Below, piece after piece: positions 11,796 to 23,148 of a stretch of 64,000 nucleotides of DNA. How positions within the stretch are numbered: position 1 is the first letter of the stretch; each line of letters opens with the position of its first letter. The notes beneath the pieces are model-generated. The model had not been told where the DNA came from and did no database searches. It saw only the letters and a list, made by a program, of their open reading frames with translations. Made by a program: the position numbers and the translations under genes. Origin of the DNA: Bubalus kerabau (Eukaryota; Chordata; Mammalia; Artiodactyla; Bovidae); contig NC_073634.1 in NCBI RefSeq assembly GCF_029407905.1, positions 25,867,501-25,931,500 of the forward strand, written 5' to 3'.

Positions 11796-12074
11796 CAATG
11801 CTGCTACTGCTGCTAAGTCGCTTCAGTCGTGTCCGACTCTGCGCGACCCTGTAGATGGCAGCCCACCAGGCTCCCCCGTCCCTGGGATTCTCCAGGCAAG
11901 AACACTGGAGTGGGTTGCCATTTCCCTCTACGATGCATGAAAGTGAAAAGTGAAAGTGAAGTTGCTCAGTGGTGTCCGACTCTTAGCATCCCCATGGACT
12001 GCAACCCGCCAGGCTCCTCCGTCCATGGGATTCTCCAGGCAAGAGCACCGGAGTGGGGTGCCATTGCCTTCTCC
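11796..12074 (-). mobile_element. Bov-A2 dimeric SINE
   Basis: A reverse-oriented dimer: 'gctgctactgctgctaagtc' edge, first monomer, linker 'gaaaagtgaaagtgaagttg', second monomer. A short direct repeat 'aggtgaag' at 11788-11795 and 12075-12082 is the likely target-site duplication. Confidence 0.93.
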
Positions 12075-12082
12075 AGGTGAAG

Positions 12083-12880
12083 AACAGTGGTAGCCAAAGC
12101 AGAAAGTGCAAGGGAAAGGCAGCCATGGTGATGGTAATTCAAAGAGGTGAAAATGAAGTAGGCCAGACAGGGAGCACCATTACAGTCTCGAAAGCTCCAT
12201 TATAGCCACGGTCTCACACCCTCAGTTCCATTTGTTTGCAGAAAAGGGACCAGCATTGTAATGTTGCAGCCTCTTAATCATCTGGGAATAATTCAGCTCG
12301 CCCAGCTTATGGAAGGATCAGCTGGATACTCTGTAGGGTCTCCTCAGAAAGAGCACAGGCTACAGTCATTTCATTTTCTAATGCTGCTGCCTATTTTCAT
12401 TTAATTAAGGAGGCTGACCTTTAGAAAGAGTTTTTTTTTCTTCTTCCTTTGCTTACTTATGATCCTAATGGAAGCTGAAAATCTGATGGTAAAGAGGGCT
12501 GAGTTTTCACTGATAAGGCTAACACATTGTTCCTATCTTTACAAAGAAATGGCACAGGCATAATTATAGATGTATAAGCCAAACTCCCTTTCAGATAAAC
12601 CTAACCTTAAGCTGATGAGTAGGTGGGAACAGTAGGAAATGAAAGATAAGCCCTAGAAGAATGTATATCACAAAAGACTACCAAAGAACTGGGAGGCCCT
12701 GAAAACCCATATCCTTGTAATGAGCTTTTACCCAAAGCAAAGTACAGTCAGATTCTTGCTCAATCCTTTAAATCTCTGGTGGTAGAGAAGTGACTACTTG
12801 AAACAACTGTTGTGTGTGGCATTTGCTGTGCTCTTTAGATAGAGGGGCCAAATGAGCCAGTGAGAAAGGGGATGGTGATC
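12083..12880. other. Unassigned sequence
   Basis: No gene or repeat family recognised. The right edge abuts the candidate LTR and includes the possible duplication 'tgatc' at 12876-12880. Confidence 0.45.
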
Positions 12881-13688
12881 TGTTAGGGTCAACGCCACAG
12901 CACAGTGGCATTGCACACACTGCCTTTGCCAGTGAATTTAAGGTTCTTTCTTCATCTCAAAAGATTTAGGAGATGAAACAGCTTAGGAAAGTTATGTGAG
13001 AGTTTATTTAAGGAAGGATATGCCCTCAGAGTCTGACTTAGCAACTGAACAACAGCAACATTCTCAGGGAGAGCTGGCAGACGGGTGAGCTGCCGCCCTG
13101 GGTTTCTTTGGCAAGACAGTTATGAGGAGCCTACAAATGAAGGGGCAGAATATTCACTGAAGGAGGACTTTGGGGGTCATCATCTCAGATTTTCATCCCA
13201 GCTCCATTTTCTCCAGGGAAGGAGGGGTTTTTGTCCTTATTGAACAGAGAGCAGAAGTGTCAAGGCAACAGCGCATGCTGAGTACTTATAAGGTTAATTT
13301 TATTGTAATGAGAGCACAGGGCGCAAAAGGTTACTTTAGTTCTCAGAAGATTCCCGCCTTTGCGCCTTTCTTTGTCTGCGACTGGCACCCTTAACACCCA
13401 AAATGTGTGGTTTCCTGTCAGTCTGAAGGTGCCCACTTTCCTTTGTCTGCCGAACCGCACTGTTTACGAGATGCGGGATTTCCTGTCACCTGGCCCCTGC
13501 CCCCATTTCTCTGCTCACACACCTAGCTACCGGCTTGCTGTAACAGTTTTGGTGAGGTGCTCTGTGAGATTAGCGAGCAGGTGGGGACCCTCAAGCCCCT
13601 CGAGCAGGTGGGGACCCTCAAGCCCTGGGTGGAGCTGTAAGAACAGGCTGGTGTTTGTTCTGCCCCGGATTTAATCCACAAACTCCCA
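12881..13688 (-). mobile_element. Candidate solo LTR of an endogenous retrovirus (class I-like)
   Basis: I read this as a minus-strand LTR. It is much richer in CpG than its surroundings. On the minus strand there is a GC-rich U3-like part, a TATAAG box (13285-13290) and AATAAA signals (13298-13303 and 13003-13008). The ends form TG...CA on the minus strand, with a possible 5-bp duplication 'tgatc' at 12876-12880 and 13689-13693. No primer-binding site, gag, pol or env was found beside it. A fragment of a SINE tail lies at about 13027-13060. The termini could be wrong, since CpG-bearing sequence continues to about 14030. An alternative is a small CpG island. Confidence 0.45.
13574..13627. repeat. 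Two tandem 27-bp units
   Basis: Two near-perfect copies start at 13574 and 13601 with core 'gcaggtggggaccctcaagc'. If the surrounding sequence is an LTR, this lies in U3, where enhancer duplications are common. Confidence 0.85.
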
Positions 13689-14879
13689 TGATCCTCTGCT
13701 CAGTGCGTCCAAGAATATCGCCGGAGAACCAAAGCCTAGCAGCCGCTGCTGCTGCGCTCCTGGTCCTTGTTGGTGCCCTTTTCACTTTCTGTCAGGGAAT
13801 ACATTTCCTCTGGTCTTCACAGAGACCGTTCGCTTGGATGCAATGAGATTTTGTTACTGAAATAGAGGTGACTCAATCACCTGAAGTCCCGTCTGATGAC
13901 TAAATATGGGCGCTGGTGGCGTTATGGGCGGAACACCACAGCGATGGCAGCTCTTTCAGGTGATGATGAATTTAAGCCACTGGATTAGGAACGACGCTTC
14001 CTAGATTTATCCAACTGGTGAGCAAGTCTTTAATCAGCTATCATTGGTTTACAGACGGATGACACAAAATAATACAATATGTACTGGAACTAAGCCTTGG
14101 GTCTCGAGAATTGTGACGTTTGTGTCTCTCCAAACATGAGTACTTTTACTCCTGTACCACAACAGTGGCAAGGAAGTATTGGGGCAAAGTTGGAGTATTT
14201 GAGTCCCTTTTGTAAAATATCATTAAATATCATTACACATGCAATGGAGCAAAGAGACGAATAAACAAAATGTAAATGGGATCTTTGAATAAGTGCTTAT
14301 AGGTAAATGTAAATCATAGTATTATACCCTCTAGTTTTCTTCGTCACTGTTAGAAATAGGAAGTGAATTAGTATAATTTTTCCAGGTGTATTTCCACTGA
14401 GTGAGAAGAGAGAATATTTCTCATGTTGCTGATCGCCTTGCCCCAGGTGTTGGCATCACTAAATGAAGAAAAGGTCAGAAAACTATGAGCCAATAGGAGT
14501 GCTACACTTAAACAGCATCTTTTCCCACTTTCCTGCCCTTGGGTATTTTCAATCCATTGTAAATAATTTCTTCGGAGGTCACATAATTTGCCACATATAC
14601 TGAATGAACTCAAGAAAAGAAGTGCCATAAACAAAACTGCTTTTGTGCACCTATTAGTGTTTACTGCTACAGACACACACACACACACACACACACAAGC
14701 ATATACACCTGCACACACACACATGCATAAGCTCTCATTTTTAAAATATCCAAGAAATCAAAGTCATTTTCAGCTTTGAGCTCTAGTATATATTAGATTC
14801 CTTCTCAACTCAGCTCATTATAAATTTAAGTGAAATTTGAGACCAAGTAGCAGTCCTTATAGCACACTAGTCCTTAGCA
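13689..14879. other. Unassigned flank, CpG-bearing at first, with (CA)n
   Basis: CpGs persist to about 14030 ('gggcgctggtggcgttatgg'), and then the sequence becomes AT-rich. A (CA)n microsatellite lies at about 14671-14698, with a second CA-rich patch to 14725. No open frame has a recognisable domain. Confidence 0.45.
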
Positions 14880-17090
14880 GTGATATTGAGGAGTCTATCC
14901 TTATTGCAAAATTCAGACTTAAATTGAAGAAAGTAGGGAAAACCACTAGACCATTCAGGTATGACCTAAGTCAAATCCCTTATTATGATTATACAGTGGA
15001 AATAACAAATAGATTCAAGGGATTAGATCTGATAGAGTGCCTGAAGAACTATTGATGGAGGTTTGTGACATTGTATAGGAGGCAGGGATCAAGACCATCG
15101 CCAAGAAAAAGAAAAGCAAAAAGGCAAAATGGTTGTCTGAGGAGGCCTTACAAATGGCTGTGAATAGAAGAGAAGCCAAAGGAAAAGGAGATAAGAAAAC
15201 ATATTCCCATTTGAATGCAGAGTTCCAAAGAATAGCAAGGAGAGATAAGAAAGCCTTCCTCAGTGATCAATGCAAAGAAATAGAGGGAAACAACACAATG
15301 GGAAAGACGAGAGATCTCTTTAAGAAAATTAGAGATACCAAGGGAACATTTCATGCAAAGATGGGCTCGATAAAGGACAGAAATGGTACGGACCTAACAG
15401 AAGCAGAAGATATTAAGAAGAGGAGGCAAGAATACACAGAAGAACTATACAAAAAAGATCTTCATGATCCACATAATCACGATGGTGTGATCACCAACCT
15501 AGAGCAGACATTCTGAAATGTGAAGTCAAGTAGGCCTTAGGAAGCATCACTAGGAACAAAGCTAGTGAAAGTGATGGAATTCCAGTGGAGCTCTTTCAAA
15601 TCCTGAAAGATGATGCTGTGAAAGTGCTGCACTCAACATGCCAGCAAATTTGGAAAATGTAGCAGTAACCACAGGACTGGAAAAGGGCAGTTTTCATTCC
15701 AATCCCAAAGAAAGGCAATGCTGAAGAATGTTCACTCATCTCACATGCTAGCAATGTAATGCTCAAAATTCTCCAAGCCAGCTTTCAGCAGTATGTGAAC
15801 CATGAACTTCCTATGTTCAAGTTGGATTTAGAAATGGCAGAAGAACCAGAGATAAAATTGCCAACATCTGTTGGATCATCAAAAAAGCAAGAGAGTTCCA
15901 TAAAAACATCTGCTTTATTGACTATGCCAAAGCCTTTGGCTATGTGGATCACAACAAACTGTGGAAAATTCTTAGATATGGGAATACCAGACCACCTGAC
16001 CTGCCTCTTGAGAAATCTGTATGCAGCTCAGGAAGCAACAGTTGGAACTGGACACGGAACAACAGACTGGTTCCAAATAGGGAAAGGAGTACACCAAGGC
16101 TGTATATTGTAACCCTGCTTATTTAACTTATCTGAGGAGTACATCACGAGAAGCACTGGGCTGGATGAAGCACAATCTGGAATCAAGATTGCCAGGAGAA
16201 ATATCAATAAGCTGAGATATGCAGATTACACCACTGTTTTGGCAGAAAGCGAAGAACTAAAGAGCTTCTTGATGAAAGTGAAAGAGGAGAGTGAAAAAGT
16301 TGCTTAAAGCTCAACATTCAGAAAACTAAGATCATGGCATCCGGTCCCATCACTTCATGGCAAATAGATGGGGAAACAGTGACAGACTTTATTTTTTGGG
16401 GGTCCAGAATCACTGCAGATTGTGACTGCAGCCATGAAATTAGAAGATGCTTGTTTCTTGGAAGAAAAGTTATGACCAACCTAGACAGCATATTAAGAAG
16501 CAGAGACATTACTTTGCCAACAAAGGTCCATCTAGTCAAAGCTATGGTTTTTCCAGTAGTCATGTTATGGATGTGAGAGCTGGACTAAAAAGAAAGCTGA
16601 GCGCCGAAGAATTGATGCTTTTGAACTGTGGTGTTGGAGAAGACTCTTGAGAGTCCCTTGGACTGCAAAAGGATCCAACCAGTCCATCCTCAAGGAAATC
16701 AGTCTTGAATATTCAATGAAAGGAGTGATGCTGAAGCTGAAACTCCAATACTTTGGCCACCTGATGTGAGGAGCTGACTCATTTGAACACATGAATACCT
16801 GTGGTGGATTCATTTTGATATTTGGCAAAACTAATACAATTATGTAAAGTTTAAAAATAAAATAAAATTAAAAAAAAAAAAAGAAAAAAAGAAAAGACCC
16901 TGATGCCGGGAACAATTGAAGGCAGGAAGAGAAGGGGTCGACAGAGGATGAGATGGTTGGATGGCATCACTGAATCAATGGACATGAGTTTGAGTAAACT
17001 CCGGGAGATGGCGAATGACAGGGAGGCTTGACATGCTGCAGTCCATGGGGTTACAAAGAGTCGGACATCGCTGAGCGACTGAATTGAACT
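14880..17090 (+). mobile_element. BovB LINE, about 2.1 kb, interrupted by an L1 tail
   Basis: A 5'-truncated BovB begins just after the endonuclease domain and runs to the GAACT tail. The linker region is readable at 15133-15516 (127 codons, e.g. EEALQMAVNRREAKGKGDKK). The reverse transcriptase is broken by frameshifts and small deletions. The catalytic box has mutated from YADD to YADY (16218-16229), so this copy is catalytically dead as well as frameshifted. An L1 3' end inserted at about 16787-16885 splits the 3' part. No outer target-site duplication was found. Confidence 0.92.
16787..16885 (+). mobile_element. Short L1 3' end nested in BovB
   Basis: The last roughly 70 bases of a ruminant L1 3' UTR ('tttggcaaaactaatacaat', 'tatgtaaagtttaaaaat') are followed by an A-rich tail with G interruptions. 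It sits between 'gactcatttga' and 'aaaagaccctgatg' of the BovB, which are contiguous in other copies. It therefore inserted after the BovB. The 3' UTR type matches the L1 at 58.4 kb. Confidence 0.87.
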
Positions 17091-18667
17091 GATTTTTATT
17101 GGAGCTGGTGTGCATTTAAATGTATCCTTGTGCCTGACATTAACAGTCACTGCACTCATCACAGAGCAAATAAAGTCCAACCACAAAGAAGATACTAGGT
17201 TGGGGTGGGGTGAGTATGCAAATTCTTTATAAATGACTGTGGGGAGGATCCTATAAAGAGTTTTAACGTCTATTTTTAGGATGAAAGATATGTGCTTACG
17301 GAAGGATTTTTCTTATGTCTTTTTTACCTATCATTTTTTTTCATATATTAACAACATCTGCAGTATTTTTTTTCCAGTTGATGTTATTATCCATATGGCA
17401 GATTTAACACAATGCCTGTCAGTTGCCTAAATCCTGCCCGGGAAAAGCAGTTTTGCACACACCTCCTTATGTATCATCTTAGCTCCTACTTCTTTTTTCA
17501 GGTAACACATCTGTGAAGTTCACTGAAGCTGGTTGTTTTCACTGCTGTCCTAAACAAGTGATACTGGACTCCTCCCCAGGGAACAAGTGGCATCTATTTA
17601 AAATTCACTTTTAGGTGAGTTTGTGAGACGTCTTTGCTAAATAGAAGGGTTCTTAGGTGTCTTAACAAGAGAATATTGGTCTTGAATGTAAAGGACAAAA
17701 ATCAAGGTTTGTGCAGCATTGTAAATGAGAGTCAGGATGATCTAATATGGAGGTGCAGAGCATTCTTTTCTTCAACATCTTATTGTTGCCAGATTAATAA
17801 TAGCCAGGAGAGAGGGCAAATGCTGAAGAGACTCTATTTTCCTTTGTTAGTAATGCCAGCATTTGACCTTGAGTGTGTATAGATGGGCAAATGGCTGTAA
17901 TTCTGAGTCTAAAATAAATTTTCTTTGATTCATATTTTAATTGGAAATGGAATAGTTATCTTTATTTCTAATCTGCTTTCTTTTTTTTCTCTTCCTTTTG
18001 CTTTAAGAAAAGGAGAGGAACTGTGATTTTATCTCTTAATCTAATTCATAGCTGCTCCTCTTGGCAGAGAGTGAGAGAGAGAAAGGGAGGCCAGTGACAG
18101 AATGTCCAAATGTGACAACATGATACCAACATAGGGTGTAATCAGAGTGAAAGTCTGTGCTCCAAGGGAGATGCAACGAAGGACGGAACAGAACAGAAAA
18201 GTTGGCACAGGTTTTATTTTTTCTAACAAGTATCTATCAAAGGGTTGGCAGGTGCTGTCTTTAATGTTATCTTGCAAAGGGCTGTAAAATTCACTCAGGG
18301 TTCTTACAAAGGCAAGAAATCTTTGTTGCCAGAGTGCCCTGCTGGTTTTTCTGTTGCACCTCTTAGGCATTACTGTACAGTGTGTGTACAGTAAGCCACT
18401 GTAGCAAATGGAGTTTGACTTAGGGATCTCTGTTTACCCAGAACCAGCAGGGAGCCTGACACATAATAATCACTTAAGAAATGTTTATTAAATTCACTCG
18501 AAAATTGGATCTAAATGAGCTGCTCTTCTGGAACTCTAGAGGTAAGAGAGCATCAAGAAAAGACCCCAAGATTCCAGTCTGTGGCTTATCTCAAAAGAGG
18601 GTCTTGCATTTGATGCGAATATTTTCTGTACGATTGGGCAAAAGGTATGGGAAGAAATTGCACTTGC
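17091..18667. other. Unassigned sequence
   Basis: No repeat recognised. Two open frames are notable only for length: 17634-17882 (+, 82 codons) and 18041-18370 (-, 109 codons). Neither shows a signal peptide, domain or splice-site context that I can support. Confidence 0.45.
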
Positions 18668-19132
18668 TAGTCCGTCTCATCAAGGCTATGGTTTTTCCTG
18701 TGGTCATGTATGAATGTGAGAGTTGGACTGTGAAGAAGGCTGAGTGCCGAAGAATTGATGCTTTTGTACTGTGGTGTTGGAGAAGACTCTTGAGAGTCCC
18801 TTGGACTGCAAGGAGATCCAACCAGTCCATTCTGAAGGAGATCAGCCCTGGGTGTTCTTTGGAAGGAATCATGCTAACGCTGAAACTCCAGTTCTTTGGC
18901 CACCTCATGCGAAGAGTTGACTCGTTGGAAAAGACTCTGATCCTGGGAGGGATTAGGGGCAGGGGGAGAAGTTGACAACAGAGGATGAGATGGCTGGATG
19001 GCATCACCGACTCGATGGACGTGAGTTTGAGTGAACTCTGGGGGTTAGTGATGGACAGGGAGGCCTGGTGTGCTGCGATTCATGGGGTTGCAAAGAGTCG
19101 GACACGACTGAGCAACTGAACTGAACTGGACT
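18668..19132 (+). mobile_element. BovB LINE 3' end
   Basis: A 5'-truncated BovB of about 465 bp. The C-terminal ORF segment ([20 protein letters not shown] onward) is open to about 18975, then shifts by a small change. The open frame at 18481-18975 begins about 60 codons upstream, in non-repeat DNA, and runs into the BovB in frame. I regard that as chance. The tail is GAACT. Confidence 0.92.
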
Positions 19133-19567
19133 GCGTCAATGTCAGGAAATAGAAACAAAGCATCAAAGAGAAAGCACAGAATTTGTACAGGGAGAGGAAG
19201 ACATTTAAGAGAGCAGAAAAGTCCACTTGTGTAGACATTTGGGGAAAGACAGGTGCAGGAAGACAATAATAGGAAGGTAGATGCTGGGAGACTCATACAG
19301 GACTCCTAAGTGAGGATAACGGGTGTACAGATGTGTAGCCATGAATTTCAGAGGCCATACAAACCTGTCTATATGGCTGTGGCACATATGTTGTTGAAAT
19401 TGCTCAGAAGCTCATATACAAAACTGACAGGTTTGAAGTAGATGCCTTTCATTTACATAATCTGTGTTTGGTTGTTAATAGGAGAAAAGTGGGTAGAGGT
19501 GGGCATAAAGAGGGTGTTGGGAAAGGAAAGTTGAACCTGGATCCGTATATTTTATAGAACAGGGACA
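19133..19567. other. Unassigned sequence
   Basis: No recognisable gene or repeat family. Confidence 0.5.
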
Positions 19568-19815
19568 TATCTTGTGCTTTTTTTAAAATTTGTTTTCAGT
19601 TGAAGGACAATTGCTTTACAATGCTGTGTTGGTTTCTGCCATACATCAACATGACTCAGCTATAGGTATACATTTGTCCCCTCCTTCTTGAGTCTCCCTC
19701 CCACCTCCTACTGTATCCCACCCATCTCTGTTGTTACAGAGTGCAGGGGAAATTAACCAGAATTTCCTCCCAATCTTGCCAATGTCTGTATATTTGCTTC
19801 TCTCTATATATATTC
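19568..19815 (-). mobile_element. L1 3' UTR fragment
   Basis: The plus strand shows the T-rich tail side, then 'ggacaattgctttacaatgc', 'catacatcaacatgactcag' and 'tctccctcccacctcctact', the reversed ruminant L1 3' UTR. The element is 5'-truncated to about 250 bp. Confidence 0.85.
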
Positions 19816-20621
19816 AGATAGAGTATTTAAGCCATTTTTCTATTTTATCTCCTTTGCAAATTAAAAAAAAAGAGACTTTCTTCCTCATTTTCTGAAATAC
19901 AGTTTTGAATCAACTTAAAACTATAAAAATCTTTGTCTCATTTTTCTAATATAGAAATTTTAATTTTGCTAATTTGTATAGTTTTAATTCCTTGCTTTTC
20001 AAAACTTCCATTTTCTTCATTATATAATAATAAAATCCTTTCATTGCCTTCTTTTTTATAATTTATTATATTTTTTATAATTTGAAATTGTAAAGCTTTC
20101 ATTATGGTTCAGAAAAATCACATCTCACTAAAAGCACTCTGAACCATATTATCTCTTTATCACTAATTTGCATTCTTTAACACTATGAATCATTGAGAGG
20201 CCAAATGTCAAAATAAATTATTCTTTTCTCAAGAGAAATTATTAACCTGCACTCAGTCATGATGGCAAAAATAATCTAATATAGGCATATCTCATTTTAT
20301 CATGCTTCACCTATACTCTTTTTTGCTTTTCTTTTAAAATAAATACTGTTTTTTACAATTTGTGTGTTTTTGGCAACCCTACAATGAGCAAGTCTGTTGG
20401 TGCTATTCTCCCAATAGAATTTGTTCATCTCCATATTATGTTTTGGTAATTCTAGCAATATTGCATACTTTTTCATTATATCTTGTTATGATTATCATTC
20501 ATCTTTGTTATACTACTACTCACTGAAGGATCAGATGATGGTTGGTGTTTGTAGCACTAGAGTATTTTTTAATTAAGGTATTTCCATGTCTGTTTTTAAT
20601 AGACATAATGCTAATGCAAAG
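19816..20621. other. Unassigned very AT-rich sequence
   Basis: T-rich and A-rich runs. No family recognised with confidence. Confidence 0.45.
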
Positions 20622-20782
20622 TGCACTGCTACATTTAAAAATAGATAACCAACAAGACCTACTGTATAGCCCAAGGAACTCTGCTCAATGTTATGTGGCA
20701 GCCTGGATGGGAGGGGAGTTTGAGTGAGAATGGATACATGTATATATATGGATGAGTCCCTTTGCTATCTACCTGAAACTAT
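20622..20782 (+). mobile_element. L1 3' end, left part of a split copy
   Basis: The blocks 'caacaagacctactgtatag', 'ggaactctgctcaatgttat' and 'tttgctatctacctgaaact' are the 3' UTR of an older ruminant L1. It continues at 23149-23200 ('cacaacattgttaatcagct'), after a 2.35-kb insertion. This element was the target of the SINE/BovB chimera. Confidence 0.85.
20771..20782. repeat. Target-site duplication, left copy
   Basis: 'acctgaaactat' here and at 23137-23148 is a perfect 12-bp repeat. It bounds the combined BovB plus Bov-tA insertion. In an unbroken L1 3' end this motif occurs once. Confidence 0.93.
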
Positions 20783-22978
20783 AAGTCAGTCAGTCAGTCA
20801 GTTCAGTTGCTCAGTTGTGTCCGACTCTTTGCGACCCCATGAATCACAGCACAGCAGGCCTCCCTGTCCATCACCAACTCCCGGAGTTCACTCAGACTCA
20901 CGTCCATCGAGTCCGTGATGCCATCCAGCCATCTCATCCTCTGTCATTCCCTTCTCCTCCTGCCCGCAATCCCTTCCAGCATCAGAGTCTTTTCCAACGA
21001 GTCAACTCTTCGCATGAGGTGGCCAAAGTACTGGAGTTTCAGCTTTAGCATCATTCCTTCCAAAGAAATCCCAGGGCTGATCTCCTTCAGAATGGACTGG
21101 TTGGATCTCCTTGCAGTCCAAGGGACTCTCAAGAGTCTTCTCCAACACCACAGTACAAAAGCATCAATTCTTCGGCGCTCAGCTTTCTTCACAGTCCAAC
21201 TCTATACATGACCACTTGAAAAACCGTAGCCTTGACTAGATAGACCTTTGTTGGTAAAGTAATGTCTCTGCTTTTCAATATGCTATCTAGGTTGGTCATA
21301 ACTTTTCTTCCAAGGAGTAAGTGTCTTTTAATTTCATGGCTGCAGTCACCATTGGCAGTGATTTTGGAGCCCCAAAAAATAAAGTCTGACACTGTTTCCA
21401 CTGTTTCCCCATCTATTTCCCATGAAGTGATGGGACCAGATGCCATGATCTTCATCTTCTGAATGTTGAGCCAACTTTTTCACTCTGCACTTTCACTTTC
21501 ATCAAGAGGCTTTTGAGTTCCTCTTCACTTTCTGCCATAAGGGTGGTGTCATCTGCATATCTGAGGTTATTGATATTTCTCCCGGCAATCTTGATTCCAG
21601 CTTGTGCTTCTTCCAGCCCAGTGTTTCTCATGATGTACTCTACATATAAGTTAAATAAGCAGGGTGACAATATACAGCCTTGACATACTCCTTTTCCTAT
21701 TTGGAACCAGTCTGTTGTTCCATGTCCAGTTCTAACTGTTGCTTCCTGACCTGCGTACAGATTTCTCAAGGGGCAGATCAGGTGGTCTGGTATTCCCATC
21801 TCTTTCAGAATTTTCCACAGTTTATTGCGATCCACACAGTCAAAGGCTTTGGCATAGTCAATAAAGCAGAAATAGATGTTTTTCTGGAACTCTCTTGCTT
21901 TTTCCATGATCCAGCAGATGTTGGCAATTTGACCTCTGGTTCCTCTGCCTTTTCTAAATCCAGCTTGAACATCTGGAAGCTCACAGTTCATGTATTGCTG
22001 AAGCCTGGCTTGGAGAATTTTGAGCATTACTTTACTAGTGTGTGAGATGAGTGCAATTGTGTGGCAGTTTGAGCATTCTTTGGTATTGCCTTTCTTTGGG
22101 ATTGGAATGAAAACTGACCTTTTCCAGTCCTGTGGCCACTGCTGAGTTTTCCAAATTTGCTGGCATGTTGAGTGCAGCACTTTTACAGCATCATCTTTCA
22201 GGATTTGAAATAGCTCCACTGGAATTCCATCACCTCCACTAGCTTTGTTCACAGTGGTGCTTTCTAAGGCCCACTTGACTTTACATTCCAGGATGTCTGG
22301 CTCTAGGTGAGTGATCACACCATCGTGATTATCTGGGTCATGAAGATCTTTTTTGTACAGTTCTTCTGTGTATTCTTGCCACCTCTTCTTAATATCTTCT
22401 GCTTCTGTTAGGTCCATACCATTTCTGTCCTTTATCAAGCCCATCTTTACATGAAATGTTCCCTTGGTATCTCTAATTTTCTTGAAGAAATCTCTGGTCT
22501 TTCCCATTCTGTTGTTTTCCTCTATTTCTTTGCATTGATTGCTGAGGAAGGCTTTCTTATCTCTTCTTGCTATTCTTTGGAACTCTGCATTCAGATGCTT
22601 GTATCTTTGCTTTTCTCCTTTGCTTTTAGCTTCTCTTCTATTCACAGCTATTTGTAAGGCCTCCCCAGACAGCCATTTTGCTTTTTTACATTTCTTTTCC
22701 ATGGGGATGATCTTGATCCCTGTCTCCTGTACGATGTCATGGACCTCATTCCATAGTTTATCAGGCACTCTATCTATTAGATCTAGACCCTTAAATCTAT
22801 TTCTCACTTCCACTGTATTATCATAAGGGATTTGATTTAGGTCATACCTGAATGGTCTAGTGGTTTTCCATACTTTCTTCAGTTTCAGTCTGAATTTGGC
22901 AATAAGGAGTTCATGATCTGAGTCACAGTCAGCTCTTGGTCTTGTTTTCGTTGACTGTATAGAGCTTCTTCATCTTTG
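20783..22978 (-). mobile_element. BovB LINE, LINE part of a SINE/BovB chimera
   Basis: The BovB runs on the minus strand from about 22978 (just upstream of the end of the endonuclease domain) to its tail of GACT/GAACT units at 20783-20805. It is a well-preserved copy: the linker and reverse transcriptase are open over more than 500 codons. Relative to other copies it has 7-nt deletions near 21470 and 21196 that shift the 3' frame. At 22973-22978 it joins a Bov-tA SINE through a shared 'tctttg' and not through a normal BovB 5' region. Confidence 0.93.
21452..22970 (-). pseudogene. BovB reverse transcriptase ORF (truncated)
   Basis: The frame is open from the chimera junction to a stop at 21452, with the first ATG at 22813 (453 codons). 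From the N-terminus it reads the linker 'SDHELLIAKF', then the RT fingers region with 'RKGRGTRGQ', the palm motif 'DYAKAFD', the 'GVCQGCILSP' box and the catalytic YADD (21548-21559). The endonuclease domain is missing. A 7-nt deletion near 21470 ends the frame with GSTFRR, cutting off the C-terminal region that continues in other frames at 21189-21455 and 20944-21192. In the family this enzyme copies LINE or SINE RNA at a nicked target. This copy is defective. Confidence 0.9.
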
Positions 22979-23136
22979 TGACCCTGTAGACTATACAGTC
23001 CATGGAATTCTCCAGGCCAGAATACTGGAGTGGGTAGCCTTTCCCTTCTCCAGGGGAAGTTCCCAACCCAGGGATCGAACCCAGGTCTCCCGCATTGCAG
23101 GCGGATTCTTTACCAGTTTAGCTATCAGGGAAGCCC
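22973..23136 (-). mobile_element. Bov-tA SINE part of the chimera
   Basis: Read on the minus strand it starts at 23136 with the tRNA-like head 'gggcttccctgatagctaaa', the B-box-like 'gggttcgatccctgggttgg' and the BovA body. It stops at 'gtcacaaag', where BovB sequence takes over. The normal Bov-tA end ('gagtcggacacgactgag') is missing. The head abuts the right target-site duplication exactly. Confidence 0.92.
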
Positions 23137-23148
23137 ACCTGAAACTAT
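23137..23148. repeat. Target-site duplication, right copy
   Basis: Partner of 20771-20782. It also forms the first bases of the resumed L1 3' end. Confidence 0.93.

Noticed and set aside
13360..13674. 104-codon plus frame in CpG-rich DNA as a first exon
   Set aside because: No splice donor, start context or known domain could be supported, and a minus-strand LTR explains the composition about as well.
21452..22813. 453-codon minus-strand frame as a host reverse-transcriptase-like gene
   Set aside because: Its motifs, flanks, 3' tail and target-site duplication identify it as a BovB retrotransposon copy.
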